Shown here: piece by piece, positions 44,135 through 52,572 of the stretch | Position numbering within the stretch: the first letter of the stretch is position 1 | Layout of the letters: every line of letters starts with the position of its first letter | NCBI RefSeq assembly: GCF_900103475.1 | Contig: NZ_FNHG01000002.1 | Coordinates: forward strand, 124,001-188,000 | Length of the DNA: 64,000 nucleotides | Source: Maricaulis salignorans | GTDB taxonomy: Bacteria; Pseudomonadota; Alphaproteobacteria; Caulobacterales; Maricaulaceae | Direction: 5' to 3' | Made by a program: the position numbers and the translations under genes | The notes under the pieces: model-generated | Database searches by the model: none | What the model saw: only the letters and a program-made list of their open reading frames with translations | What the model was told of the DNA's origin: nothing

Positions 44135-45474
44135 GAGGGTATTCCTTCACCATCCAAAATCCCGGCCAGGGTCGCGAATGTCGACGGAATATCCGCCGCT
44201 TCGTCTTTTCCCTGGCCCAGGAATGCTTCCAACGGATCGTTGAGAGCAATTGCCCGGTCTAGCGCCGGGTTCGATCCGTGGGAGTAGGCCCCCAGGCGGA
44301 TCAATTCTTCCATATCGGCATAGGCCGACAACATTTTGCGCGCCTCGGCGACCAAGGGCCGCTCGGCAGGTGCGAAGACTTCAGGTGCCGTCCGGCTGAC
44401 CGATTTGAGAACATCGATCGCCGGGAAGCGGCCGCGTTCGGCAATCGCCCGGCTCATCACCACATGGCCATCGAGGATACCGCGCACGGCATCGGCGATC
44501 GGCTCATTATGATCATCACCATCGACCAGCACGGTGAACAGGCCGGAGATCGTGCCGGTCTTGCGCCCGTCGCGGCGCTCAACACCTGGGCCGGCGCGCT
44601 CGAGCAGGCGCGGCAATTCGGCGAAGACGGAAGGCGTATAGCCCCGTGTCGTCGGCGGTTCGCCGGCAGCCAGACCGATCTCACGCTGGGCGAGAGCAAA
44701 ACGCGTCACACTATCCATCAGGCACAACACGTCCTTGCGCTGGTCGCGGAAATATTCCGCAACGGTCAGGGTCAGGTGCGCGGCCTGGCGGCGGGCCAGC
44801 GCCGGTGCGTCGGAGGTTTCAGTGATCACGACCGAGCGTGCGCGGCCTTCCGGCCCGAGCACATCGTCGACAAATTCGCGTGCCTCACGGCCCCGTTCGC
44901 CAATCAGGCCAATGACAATCACATCGGCATCGCAGGCGCGTGCCAGCATCGACATCAAGACCGATTTGCCCACGCCGGAACCGGCGAAGATACCGAGCCG
45001 CTGACCGCGGCGCATGGGTGCAAAGGCGTTAAGGACGCGCACGCCCATATCCATCCGTTCGCCAAGCCGGGCACGGCCATGCGCCATCGGTGGATCGCCC
45101 TTGAGCGGGTAGGCATGAGGGCCTTCGCTGAGCGCCGGCCCGCCGTCGAGCGGGCGGGCGAAACCGTCCACGACCCGGCCCAGCCAGCTCAGGCAAGGAC
45201 GAACCCGCGCCGAATCCGGTTGCAGGACGACCTTGGCGCCAGGGCGGATGCCCTCAAGCGGCCCGAAGGGCATCATCAGGGCCGTCTGGCCCCGAAAGCC
45301 AACGATCTCGCATTCCGCTGTACCCCGGCCGGTGACGATGGTTGCATGTGCCCCCAGGCTGAGACCGGAAACGGGACCCTCGGCTTCCACCAACAGACCA
45401 TTGAGCGCCGTGACGCGTCCTTCCAGGACACGCGCATCAAGCCCGTCAATTCGATCCGTCAGGGTCTGCATCAT
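44131..45474 (-). CDS. fliI: Flagellar export ATPase FliI
   Basis: 447 residues. F1-beta-like ATPase: Walker A GIFAGSGVGKSVLMSMLARA, DADVIVIGLIGERGREAREF, Walker B DVLCLMDSVTRFALAQREIG and PPTTRGYTPSVFAELPRLLE are all canonical. Powers or primes unfolding of flagellar substrates. Two in-frame ATG codons open the gene (45474, 45471). It is transcribed leftward with fliJ as a two-gene operon, separate from the fliF operon, as in Caulobacter. Confidence 0.96.
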   Translation of the reverse strand: MMQTLTDRIDGLDARVLEGRVTALNGLLVEAEGPVSGLSLGAHATIVTGRGTAECEIVGFRGQTALMMPFGPLEGIRPGAKVVLQPDSARVRPCLSWLGRVVDGFARPLDGGPALSEGPHAYPLKGDPPMAHGRARLGERMDMGVRVLNAFAPMRRGQRLGIFAGSGVGKSVLMSMLARACDADVIVIGLIGERGREAREFVDDVLGPEGRARSVVITETSDAPALARRQAAHLTLTVAEYFRDQRKDVLCLMDSVTRFALAQREIGLAAGEPPTTRGYTPSVFAELPRLLERAGPGVERRDGRKTGTISGLFTVLVDGDDHNEPIADAVRGILDGHVVMSRAIAERGRFPAIDVLKSVSRTAPEVFAPAERPLVAEARKMLSAYADMEELIRLGAYSHGSNPALDRAIALNDPLEAFLGQGKDEAADIPSTFATLAGILDGEGIPS

Positions 45475-45524
45475 CGAAACGTCTTGCCTTTCAGGCGGGG
45501 CATATTTGCCGATTCGAACTCACT

Positions 45525-45935
45525 CTACGCCAACGCGGTTGCTTTCACGTAAACGCGGCAGTGCAAATGCGAGGCATGCTGTGTGGCGCGGTCAGGCAGG
45601 GCCGCGATGATTGGAGGACGTGCATCTTCCCCCCACCCCACGCCACCCCCGCGGATCACAAAAAAATCAATCAAACGCCGGGCGAGGCTTTTTTGGGGGC
45701 CTATGTCGGGCCAGACAGCGTAGATGCCGAGCGGGGGCAGAGTCCATTGCGGCAGAACGCGGACGAACTCGCCACCAGCGAGTTCAGCTTCGACCTCGCC
45801 GAGCGGCAGGTGTTGCACGCCGAGGCCAGCGAGGATGACGGATTTGGCGGCGGCGATGGTGTCAACTTCGATCCGCAAGTTTTCCGGCTCCAAACTCCTC
45901 GAACCGCCCTTGTGCTCCGGAATCACCGGCCACAC
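45525..45935 (-). pseudogene. LysR-family regulator remnant (C-terminal effector domain only)
   Basis: About 85 residues match the end of a LysR substrate domain: LRIEVDTIAAAKSVILAGLG, then VQHLPLGEVEAELAGGEFVRVLP and the usual PPLGIYAVWP before SLARRLIDFF. The helix-turn-helix and first half of the effector domain are missing. Upstream, an in-frame TGA lies just before the first possible start, and beyond LIDFF the frame runs on into unrelated residues. It is a truncated gene squeezed between fliI and mtfA. Confidence 0.8.
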
Positions 45936-46023
45936 CCCTCTGCACCCTCAAACGGGGTGCATGCCCGGGGACCACTGGGACAGACACGACTATCTCATCC
46001 GCCGAGGTCTGACGGCACTAATT

Positions 46024-46833
46024 TCAGCCCCAGTTTGAGGGATCAAGCTGGAACAGGCTTGCCAATTGCTGATAGACGCCGGCCTCCTCGCGCTGCAGCT
46101 CAGCTGGCCGTTCGAAGAAGGTCTCAACCGCTACCGCGAAGAATTCTTCCGGCCTGGTGGCGCCATACGGGTCAAAAACGGACCAGTGGCCGGCTTCGAC
46201 CTTTCGGCAGTGGGTCTTGAACGCCGTGACGAAGACGCGCTCCCATTCGGCGAAGTCCTGGCCCTTGCCCAGGACGGGAATTCCGTCGGTGTGACCGGAC
46301 AGGTCGTCGAGCTGGTGGGCGAATTCATGAAAGACGACATTGTGGCCATCCGTCTCGTCCAGCGCGCCCTGCCGGGCGTCAGCCCAGGAAAGGATCACCG
46401 GGCCGCGGGCCCAGCTTTCGCCCGTGCGCACGGTTTCGCGTTCCGTCACGACATAACCATTATGCTCCGCCCTTCGCGATTTGAAAGCGCCCGGATAGAT
46501 GAGAACGGTGCGGAGGTTGACGTACCAGTTCGAGGTGTTGACGACGAGAAGGCAGGCCTGCGCCGCGATGGACAGTCTCATCTCCTCGGTCACGTCCAGC
46601 CCGTTGCACCCGATAAATTCGATCTGGTGCAGAAACAGGGCGATCTTGCCTTCAAGGGCCCGCCGCAAGCTCGCCGGGAGCTTTCGAATGAGCGGCACCG
46701 AAGCTTTGACGATGGCGCGTTGGTGAGCCGAGAGCTCGGACACCAGCAGCTTCTTGCGCAGGCGCCGCTTCGACCAGTGATGAGCACCAAGGGCAACGGC
46801 GCCGAGGAGCAAGAGTGAGAGAAGGATCGACAT
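46024..46833 (-). CDS. mtfA: MtfA-type zinc peptidase
   Basis: 269 residues from ATG 46833. An N-terminal hydrophobic helix (SILLSLLLLGAVALGA) anchors it. The zinc site HEFAHQLD is at residues 169-176 (HExxH) and the third ligand lies in EEFFAVAVETFF near 230-240. MtfA in Escherichia coli sequesters the glucose repressor Mlc and has aminopeptidase activity; alphaproteobacterial members are mostly unassigned, and no mlc gene is nearby. The long gap behind it leads to ctrA on the other strand. Confidence 0.9.
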   Translation of the reverse strand: MSILLSLLLLGAVALGAHHWSKRRLRKKLLVSELSAHQRAIVKASVPLIRKLPASLRRALEGKIALFLHQIEFIGCNGLDVTEEMRLSIAAQACLLVVNTSNWYVNLRTVLIYPGAFKSRRAEHNGYVVTERETVRTGESWARGPVILSWADARQGALDETDGHNVVFHEFAHQLDDLSGHTDGIPVLGKGQDFAEWERVFVTAFKTHCRKVEAGHWSVFDPYGATRPEEFFAVAVETFFERPAELQREEAGVYQQLASLFQLDPSNWG

Positions 46834-47375
46834 GGAGCCTTGCAATGCGGGTTGGTCGGGGCGGGAAAGTGGAGTGCTCGAACTACATGGTGGCATGCCC
46901 CGGCTTCCGCAAGCCAAGCATCGATAAGATCGATAGAATTCCCAATCCAGCCTGGCCGCAGGCGGAGATCGGTTTCAGCGCGGCGCCGCGCGGTGCCTGC
47001 CCGTCTCACAGGTCATCGAAGAGGGATGTGTATCTCTGATGCGCATCCCCGGGGCAAAGGGGGTGTCTTCTGTGGGGGCAGGCACCGGAGGCACCGGTCC
47101 TTCGCAGCTGCGAAGAAATGCGCAACCAGGCGAGCGGGCCGAATTTCGGTATTGGCCTGGCTTGCGGCCACACCCATGCCCGGTCCTTCCTCTTGCCCCT
47201 TCCTCCTGGCCCTTCCTCCTGGTGTGTCCGTTTGGTGTGCCCGTCGCGCGCCGCTGGGTGACAATTGCGCGTCTTCGGCCGTTTGCCCTGTCGATCCTGG
47301 TACCGGAGACAAGCCAGCTCCACTGGCTGGCGGACTCGAAACCGGGTTTCGCACCAGAGGGCAGTAAAAATCGTC

Positions 47376-47384
47376 TGTGGATAA
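47376..47384. promoter_or_regulatory. DnaA box
   Basis: TGTGGATAA, the complement of the perfect DnaA box TTATCCACA. A lone box 337 bases upstream of ctrA; the surrounding DNA lacks the box cluster of an origin, so a transcriptional role is more likely than replication initiation. Confidence 0.6.
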
Positions 47385-47502
47385 GAATTTGGACCGGATT
47401 TCCCCTCTGCTGCGGGAATATTCTTAAGCCTGGCAGGGAAATCCGTCACGCAGCAGCGCATACTTTATGCGTGACAATAATCGCAGTAGTTCAATTTTTT
47501 CA

Positions 47503-47693
47503 GACTCATGGCCGCGTAGCGCCCGCGCTAACCCCCTATTCGTTAACGCTAATTGCGAATCAAGCTCAGCCCTGGGAGAATCGCCGAGCGGACGATTCTT
47601 GTACCCGGTCAAGCGGCAGTTAACTTTCGTTAAGGGTTTCCTCGTAGCGTCAGAATAAGGTTAATCAGACTACACACCGAACGGGATTGATTC
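47503..47693. promoter_or_regulatory. Cluster of five GANTC (CcrM) methylation sites
   Basis: GANTC occurs at 47503 (GACTC), 47557 (GAATC), 47578 (GAATC), 47594 (GATTC) and 47689 (GATTC): five in 191 bases. In this base composition one per roughly 250-300 bases is expected. In Caulobacter the ctrA P1 promoter contains a GANTC whose methylation state times ctrA transcription after replication passes. The same logic probably applies here. Confidence 0.7.
47620..47633 (+). promoter_or_regulatory. CtrA-type site in the ctrA promoter (autoregulation)
   Basis: TTAACTTTCGTTAA: two TTAA half-sites with six bases between, one short of the usual seven. A further TTAA is at 47660. They lie 88-101 bases before the start codon of ctrA. 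CtrA autoregulation through such sites is established in Caulobacter; the short spacer makes this call moderate. Confidence 0.6.
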
Positions 47694-47720
47694 GTTCGGG
47701 TACCAGACCGGAGGCGAACC

Positions 47721-48416
47721 ATGCGGGTTCTTCTAATTGAGGACGACCGGGCGACCGCGCAGTCCATCGAATTGATGCTGAAGTCAGACGGCTTCAATAT
47801 CTACACGACGGATCTTGGCGAGGAAGGGGTCGATCTCGGCAAGCTGTATGATTACGACATCATCCTGCTTGATCTGAATCTGCCGGACATGACGGGCTTT
47901 GATGTCCTCAAAACCCTTCGCGTCTCCAAGATCGATACACCGATCCTGATCCTGACCGGCAATGCCGACATCGACAACAAGGTCCGCGGCCTTGGATGCG
48001 GTGCCGATGACTATATGACGAAGCCTTTCCACAAGGATGAGATGATTGCGCGTATCCACGCCATCGTCCGCCGGTCGAAAGGGCATTCGCAATCGATCAT
48101 CAAGACCGGTTCGATCGCCGTCAATCTCGACGCCAAGACCGTTGAAGTGGACAGCCAGCGCGTCCATCTGACCGGCAAGGAATACCAGATGCTCGAGCTG
48201 CTCTCGCTGCGCAAGGGCACGACGCTGACCAAGGAGATGTTCCTCAATCATCTCTATGGCGGCATGGACGAGCCTGAATTGAAGATCATCGACGTGTTCA
48301 TCTGCAAACTTCGCAAGAAGCTGGCAGCCGCCACACAAGGCGAGCATCACATCGAGACCGTCTGGGGCCGTGGCTATGTGCTGCGTGATCCGATGGAAGA
48401 AAAAGTCGCCGTCTGA
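47721..48416 (+). CDS. ctrA: Cell-cycle response regulator CtrA
   Basis: 231 residues, the same length as Caulobacter CtrA. OmpR-type: receiver with acidic pocket IEDDR, phospho-acceptor Asp51 in IILLDLNLP, Lys in [12 protein letters not shown]-binding winged helix with [20 protein letters not shown] and the recognition helix [17 protein letters not shown], nearly invariant. Master regulator of cell cycle, flagellar class II genes and motility. The extreme C-terminus is ...EEKVAV, not the Ala-Ala degron of Caulobacter. GGAGG precedes the ATG. Its phosphodonor ChpT and inhibitor SciP are also in this window. Confidence 0.98.
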   Translation: MRVLLIEDDRATAQSIELMLKSDGFNIYTTDLGEEGVDLGKLYDYDIILLDLNLPDMTGFDVLKTLRVSKIDTPILILTGNADIDNKVRGLGCGADDYMTKPFHKDEMIARIHAIVRRSKGHSQSIIKTGSIAVNLDAKTVEVDSQRVHLTGKEYQMLELLSLRKGTTLTKEMFLNHLYGGMDEPELKIIDVFICKLRKKLAAATQGEHHIETVWGRGYVLRDPMEEKVAV

Positions 48417-48441
48417 TCTCACGGCCGATGCAGGATTGAAG

Positions 48442-48469
48442 AGCCCGGTCCCCGCGACCGGGCTTTTTC
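48442..48469 (+). terminator. Terminator after ctrA
   Basis: Perfect 9-base stem AGCCCGGTC / GACCGGGCT (48442-48450, 48456-48464), 5-base loop, then TTTTCTT. Twenty-five bases after the ctrA stop. Confidence 0.92.
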
Positions 48470-48476
48470 TTGTCTG

Positions 48477-48500
48477 CCTCCCCTGTTCAGGGGCTTTTCG
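48477..48500. repeat. 24-bp direct repeat, copy 1, with internal palindrome
   Basis: Identical over 24 bases to 49769-49792. It contains CCCCTGTTCAGGGG, a palindrome with a 2-base centre, followed by CTTTTCG. It lies 47 bases before the start of the first of two paralogous secreted-protein genes; the second copy lies 48 bases before the second. A shared operator or promoter part is likely; alternatively the hairpin is an upstream terminator. Confidence 0.85.
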
Positions 48501-48546
48501 CCGCTTGGCGCCCCGCTAGTCTGGCTGACCAACAGCGAGGCGCCCG

Positions 48547-49698
48547 ATGAAACACCACCGATTGAGCCTGACCGCACTGGCAGTCGCAATTCTGACAGCC
48601 GGGCACGCCCTGGCACTCCAGAAAGCCTCCGGCGAGCCGGCATCGCCGCGCCCGCACATTGCGGAAATGGAGCGCTTCACAGCATCCGAGCTGATGGCAG
48701 AGCTCACCCGGCTTGCGGCTACAACGGACGGGCGCGTGGCATTCCGTGACCGCGACGGGCTGCTCGAGCGTATTCAAGGGAGGCTTGACCGGCTGACCAC
48801 CCTCGCAGATGCGCAGGGCGGCCGGTGGGGGACGGGCTTCGACATATTTCTCTCGACCAATGACCCCGCCCCCCGTCCCTGCGACGATCATACCCCGGTC
48901 ATGGTCATTTCCCGCCAGGGCACCGAATTGACGGGGACAGCTTGCCGCCTCCATACGATTCAGGACGGGGTCCCGATCGTGACCCTTGATCAGCTGCTGG
49001 ACGCGCCTTTCGAGGGTCAGACCATCCATATTCACGTCGTCACCAACATGGCCGCCGAACGGGACAGCCTGCTCGCGTCAGGCAATGAAGTCCTGTCAGC
49101 GATGGCCACCGATATTTTGCGCGCCCTCGTCCTGGCGAATCCTCGCAGCAGCGGGGAAGACTGGTTGCTGTGGCGGGATGCCCTGCAGACCCTGACGGAT
49201 CGCGCCGACGGCTTCATCCACTTCAACGCACCGGACACACTGGCCCAGGCGTTCGCGGCTGCGGTGACCGGCATTCTGGAGGCGACAGACGTGGAGGAGA
49301 CCGACTGGGGCTTCACCTTCGGGGTCGATGGCGCGCAATCCTTCTCGGATGGCGGCCTGTTTGACACCGACAGGCTTGCCACTGCGAGCCGCCCGGAAAC
49401 CGCCGCATGGTGCCTGCCCGACGTGAGTTTCATGGCAACCGGCCCGACCGGGATTGATCACACCTGGCATCAATGCGCCGGTACCCCGCCGGACGAGAAT
49501 CCCGACACCCTCATCGTCCGTAAAATCTGGACCGAGGAGCGCTCAAGCCGTGTCTATCGCTGGCTCGAACTCACCCTGTTCGGCTCAACCGAGACGCCGG
49601 ACGAACTCCCGTCGGTGGACAGGTTGACCCGCGAGTTACTGGCACTGATGGCGAACGACGTCATCATCGCGCCCCGCGCGCCGGCCGGCAGTGGTTAA
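48547..49698 (+). CDS. Secreted protein of unknown function, tandem paralog A
   Basis: 383 residues with a signal peptide (SLTALAVAILTAGHALA). The C-terminal 180 residues (DALQTLTDRADGFIHFNAPD; GVDGAQSFSDGGLFDTDRLA; AAWCLPDVSFMA; WHQCAGTPPDENPDTLIVRK) match the next gene closely; the N-terminal 170 residues (helical, with a CDDH...C pair) do not. Two conserved Cys (WC and QC) could form a disulfide. No enzyme motif is recognised. The gene follows ctrA but is separated by a terminator and has its own palindrome-bearing leader. Confidence 0.8.
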   Translation: MKHHRLSLTALAVAILTAGHALALQKASGEPASPRPHIAEMERFTASELMAELTRLAATTDGRVAFRDRDGLLERIQGRLDRLTTLADAQGGRWGTGFDIFLSTNDPAPRPCDDHTPVMVISRQGTELTGTACRLHTIQDGVPIVTLDQLLDAPFEGQTIHIHVVTNMAAERDSLLASGNEVLSAMATDILRALVLANPRSSGEDWLLWRDALQTLTDRADGFIHFNAPDTLAQAFAAAVTGILEATDVEETDWGFTFGVDGAQSFSDGGLFDTDRLATASRPETAAWCLPDVSFMATGPTGIDHTWHQCAGTPPDENPDTLIVRKIWTEERSSRVYRWLELTLFGSTETPDELPSVDRLTRELLALMANDVIIAPRAPAGSG

Positions 49699-49768
49699 TA
49701 GGCGCACGGCGCCGCGCCATGCTGCACCCGAGAGAGCCCCGCCACCGACACCCGGGAGCTTCTTGTTT

Positions 49769-49792
49769 CCTCCCCTGTTCAGGGGCTTTTCG
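49769..49792. repeat. 24-bp direct repeat, copy 2
   Basis: Second, identical copy of the element at 48477-48500, with the CCCCTGTTCAGGGG palindrome, 48 bases before the start of paralog B. Conservation of both sequence and spacing to the start codon suggests duplication of gene plus promoter, kept by selection or recent. Confidence 0.85.
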
Positions 49793-49839
49793 GCGGCTGC
49801 AGGGACCCTATGATCGCTCCAGAAACACGGAGAGACCGT

Positions 49840-50463
49840 ATGAAACATCCCCGAATGATGCTCGCAGCACTCGCGTCGGCGATCCTGACGGCCGGACAGG
49901 CCGTGGCAGCCCAGGACGTGGCCTCGCCATCCCCGGACAGCGCGGTGGACTGGCCCGGCGTGCTTCAGGACCTCAGCGACCCCGAAGCCGGTCTGATCCG
50001 CATCGAGGCGCCGGACGCGCTGGCCCGCGAGCTGGAGACCCTGCACACAGACACGCTGGCAGTGGTGGACAATTTGCGCTGGGGAATCAGCATCGGCATT
50101 GATGGCGCCCAGGCCCTTTCGCGCAATGGTGCGTATGATTTCGACCGGATCGATGAGATCGCCCGCCCGGCAACGCCGGAGTGGTGCAGCCGCGATGCGC
50201 CCTATGTCGCGATTGATGCGGCCGGGGTCCGGCGGATCTGGCAACAATGCACCGGCGCGCCTGCCGGGGAGGATCCAGACACCATATCGGTGCGAAGATT
50301 CTGGATAGAGGACACCGTGGCCGGCGATTATCGCTGGCTGGAATTCGTCGCCGTCAGCGCCACCGATAGCGGGAACGAGCTGGCCACACTCGACGCTTTC
50401 TCCCGCGAAGCACTCGGCGCCATTGCCCGCAGCATCATTATCTTCCCGGCGCCCGCCGAGTAG
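49840..50463 (+). CDS. Secreted protein of unknown function, tandem paralog B
   Basis: 207 residues from ATG 49840 (GGAGA upstream); signal peptide MLAALASAILTAGQAVAAQ. It is nearly all shared domain: IRIEAPDALARELETLHTDT, then WGISIGIDGAQALSRNGAYD against WGFTFGVDGAQSFSDGGLFD of paralog A, PEWCSRDAPYVAIDAAG, IWQQCTGAPAGEDPDTISVR, DYRWLEFVAVSA. The N-terminal half of A is missing. Both Cys are kept. Periplasmic or secreted; function unknown. A strong bidirectional terminator follows, shared with cheR on the other strand. Confidence 0.8.
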   Translation: MKHPRMMLAALASAILTAGQAVAAQDVASPSPDSAVDWPGVLQDLSDPEAGLIRIEAPDALARELETLHTDTLAVVDNLRWGISIGIDGAQALSRNGAYDFDRIDEIARPATPEWCSRDAPYVAIDAAGVRRIWQQCTGAPAGEDPDTISVRRFWIEDTVAGDYRWLEFVAVSATDSGNELATLDAFSREALGAIARSIIIFPAPAE

Positions 50464-50485
50464 GCAGGCCCCGGCCGCCATGAAA

Positions 50486-50513
50486 AACCCCGGACCAATC
50501 TGGTTCCGGGGTT
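50486..50513. terminator. Bidirectional terminator between paralog B and cheR
   Basis: Stem ACCCCGGA-CCA / TGGTTCCGGGGT with a bulge (50487-50497, 50501-50512). Each side has a run suitable for one direction: AAAAA before it (TTTTT for the leftward cheR transcript) and TTCTTC after it. Confidence 0.8.
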
Positions 50514-50546
50514 CTTCATTATGATTGGCAGGCATAAACGCCGGTA

Positions 50547-51389
50547 TCAGGCTGCGGCGGTCTTGAGCGCCGCATTGCCGACCTGGGTGTAAAGGCCACG
50601 ACGGCCCTCCACCGGTACATAATCGCTCGACAGGCCGACCACCGTCTCGGCGGCACCCATCACAAGATAGCCATCCGAGGCGGTTTGCTGCGACAGGCGC
50701 GACAGGACTTTCTTCTTCGATTCCGCATCGAAATAGATCAGCACATTGCGGCAGAAGATGACGTCAAACTTGCCCATCGAGGCGAAATTCTCGAGCAGGT
50801 TCTGTTTTTGAAAGTTCACCATCTGGCGGATATTCGGCTTGATGCGCCATTGATCACCGGTCTGGTCGAAATGCGTCACCAGGCGCTGGATCGCGAGGCC
50901 ACGCTGGACTTCAAACTGGCTGTAGAGACCGGCCTTGGCCTTTTCCAGCACCCGCGGTGCCATATCCGTTGCCACGATCTCGACGCGAAGGCCGCCGAGG
51001 CGGGCGCGCTCTTCTTCCAGCAACATGGCCAGCGAATAGGGTTCCTGGCCCGATGAACAGGCCGCACACCAGATCCGCAGCACGCCGGCATTGCCCCGGG
51101 CACGCGACAGGACGGGAAGGATGTCCTGCTTGAACAGGTCGAAGGGGGTGTTGTCGCGAAAGAAGAAGGTCTCGTGTGTCGCCAGCGCTTCAGTGATGGC
51201 CCAGAGGAGGCGATCGCTGCCTTCGCGCCGCGCCGCTGAAATCAGGGCTTCGATCGAGGCATAGCCTTCGGCACGCGCCAGCGGTGCGAGGCGGCTTTCC
51301 AGCAGATAGCCCTTGTCGGCCGACAGCACGAGGCCCGAGCGCTTGTACGCTTCGGCCGCCACGTAGAGAATTTCCTGTTTTTCCAGCAT
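50547..51389 (-). CDS. cheR: Chemotaxis protein methyltransferase CheR
   Basis: 280 residues from ATG 51389. SAM-dependent glutamate methyltransferase of chemoreceptors. Features: helical N-domain, THETFFFRDNTPFDLF (family ETxFFR), SAM-binding RIWCAACSSGQEPYSLAM, YFLCRNVLIYFD-type DVIFCRNVLIYFD and a C-terminal GAAETV. Last gene of cheA-cheW-cheY-cheB-cheR, four bases after the cheB stop, so translationally coupled. Confidence 0.96.
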   Translation of the reverse strand: MLEKQEILYVAAEAYKRSGLVLSADKGYLLESRLAPLARAEGYASIEALISAARREGSDRLLWAITEALATHETFFFRDNTPFDLFKQDILPVLSRARGNAGVLRIWCAACSSGQEPYSLAMLLEEERARLGGLRVEIVATDMAPRVLEKAKAGLYSQFEVQRGLAIQRLVTHFDQTGDQWRIKPNIRQMVNFQKQNLLENFASMGKFDVIFCRNVLIYFDAESKKKVLSRLSQQTASDGYLVMGAAETVVGLSSDYVPVEGRRGLYTQVGNAALKTAAA

Positions 51390-51393
51390 AGGC

Positions 51394-52563
51394 CTACATT
51401 CCACCCTTGGCGCGCCGGACGATGTCCGACCCGATTTCCGATAGCGGCAGTATCTGATCTGCCAGTCCGGCCTCGGCGACAGCGCCAGGCATGCCCCAGA
51501 CGATGCTGCTCGCTTCGTCCTGGACGATTATGGTTCCACCCGTCGCGCGCAGGGCGCGCACACCTTCACGCCCGTCATGCCCCATCCCGGTGAGGATGAC
51601 GCCAAGCGCACTCCCGCCCGTCGCTTCGGCGACAGAGGTGAAGAGCGGATCGACGGCAGGACGGCAGAAATTGATCGGCGGGCTCTGGTCAAGCGCGGCG
51701 TAATAGCCGCCGGCATCGCGCCGCACCGTAAAGTGAAAATCGCCGGGCGCGACATAGACATGTCCCGCCTGCAGCCGCTCGCCATGCTCGACCTCCTTGC
51801 AGGGCAGATTACTGGCCTTGGCCAGGTGCTCGGCGAGGATTTTGGTGAACAGGGCCGGCATGTGCTGGGCGATGACAATCGGGGCCGCAAGCCCGGCCGA
51901 GAATTTGCTGATCACAGTGCGCAGCGCTTCCGGACCACCGGTGCTGGACCCGATTGCAATAATCGAGGGCCGGCCGGTCGAACGCGGCGTTGTCCCGCGC
52001 GAAATCGGTGCGGAGGCTACGGGGCTGAAGGCGCGCTTGGCCAATGGCGGCGGCGCCGCACCGGGCGTGCTGCGCGCGGCTGGCGCTGCTGTACCGGGAG
52101 CCGGGCTCGCCGGTCGCGACACTTTGGGCCGCGGGGCCAGCGCCTTGAGCTTGGCAAGGAGATCACGGCGGAACTCCTCGGCCCCGGCCAGACGGCCTGC
52201 CTGGGGTTTCGGCGCGTAGTCTGCCGCTCCCATGGACAAGGCGCGGATCGTCACCTCACCGCCGCGGCGGGTCAGGGTCGAGGCCATCACGATGCGGCAA
52301 TTGGGAACGGTCTTCAGCAGAATGGGCAAGGCCGCGAGGCCATCCATCTTGGGCATTTCGACGTCAAGAATGATGAGGTCGGGGCGCAGCTCTTCAGCTT
52401 TGCGGATTCCCTGCTCGCCATCCGTGGCCGAGCCCACGAGGACAAGATCGGGATCTTCCTCGATCCAGCGTGTCATGAGACCGCGGGCGACCGCGGAGTC
52501 GTCAATAACGAGGACACGTGCCATGCCGTGGTCAGCAGCCATTTTGGGGGCGAGCTCTGTCAT
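51394..52563 (-). CDS. cheB: Chemotaxis response regulator / methylesterase CheB
   Basis: 389 residues. Receiver domain first (VLVIDDSAVARGLMTRW; phospho-Asp in LIILDVEMPKMDG; a Lys in MGAADYAPKP) and the CheB methylesterase last with Ser-His-Asp triad motifs IAIGSSTGGPEAL, VIAQHMPALF and ILTGMGHDGREG. The linker is rich in Ala and Pro. Removes methyl groups from chemoreceptors and deamidates them. GGGGAGG precedes ATG 52563. Between cheY (9 bases) and cheR (4 bases). Confidence 0.96.
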   Translation of the reverse strand: MTELAPKMAADHGMARVLVIDDSAVARGLMTRWIEEDPDLVLVGSATDGEQGIRKAEELRPDLIILDVEMPKMDGLAALPILLKTVPNCRIVMASTLTRRGGEVTIRALSMGAADYAPKPQAGRLAGAEEFRRDLLAKLKALAPRPKVSRPASPAPGTAAPAARSTPGAAPPPLAKRAFSPVASAPISRGTTPRSTGRPSIIAIGSSTGGPEALRTVISKFSAGLAAPIVIAQHMPALFTKILAEHLAKASNLPCKEVEHGERLQAGHVYVAPGDFHFTVRRDAGGYYAALDQSPPINFCRPAVDPLFTSVAEATGGSALGVILTGMGHDGREGVRALRATGGTIIVQDEASSIVWGMPGAVAEAGLADQILPLSEIGSDIVRRAKGGM

Positions 52564-52572
52564 CAGCCTCCC

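Larger units (their letters stand above)
46834..47720. other. 887-bp region between mtfA and ctrA, no supported gene
   Basis: Open frames here have skewed composition and no ribosome sites. The left half contains short direct repeats (for example CCCTTCCTCCTGG twice, near 47197-47221). The right 350 bases, which become A/T-richer, hold a DnaA box, five GANTC sites and a CtrA-type site, i.e. a cell-cycle promoter. The left half may hold an unannotated small RNA, but I see no terminator or promoter pattern that would support one. Confidence 0.6.

Noticed and set aside
45936-46023. A start for a complete LysR gene upstream of the remnant
   Set aside because: An in-frame TGA lies just before the first possible start and no HTH sequence precedes it.
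47376-47384. Origin of replication near ctrA
   Set aside because: Only one DnaA box is present and there is no dnaA, hemE or parAB neighbourhood; more likely a promoter element.
47006-47461. Possible 151-residue leftward protein in the region before ctrA
   Set aside because: Arg/Pro/His-rich, no ribosome site, and repeated CCTCCTGG sequence inside; treated as non-coding.
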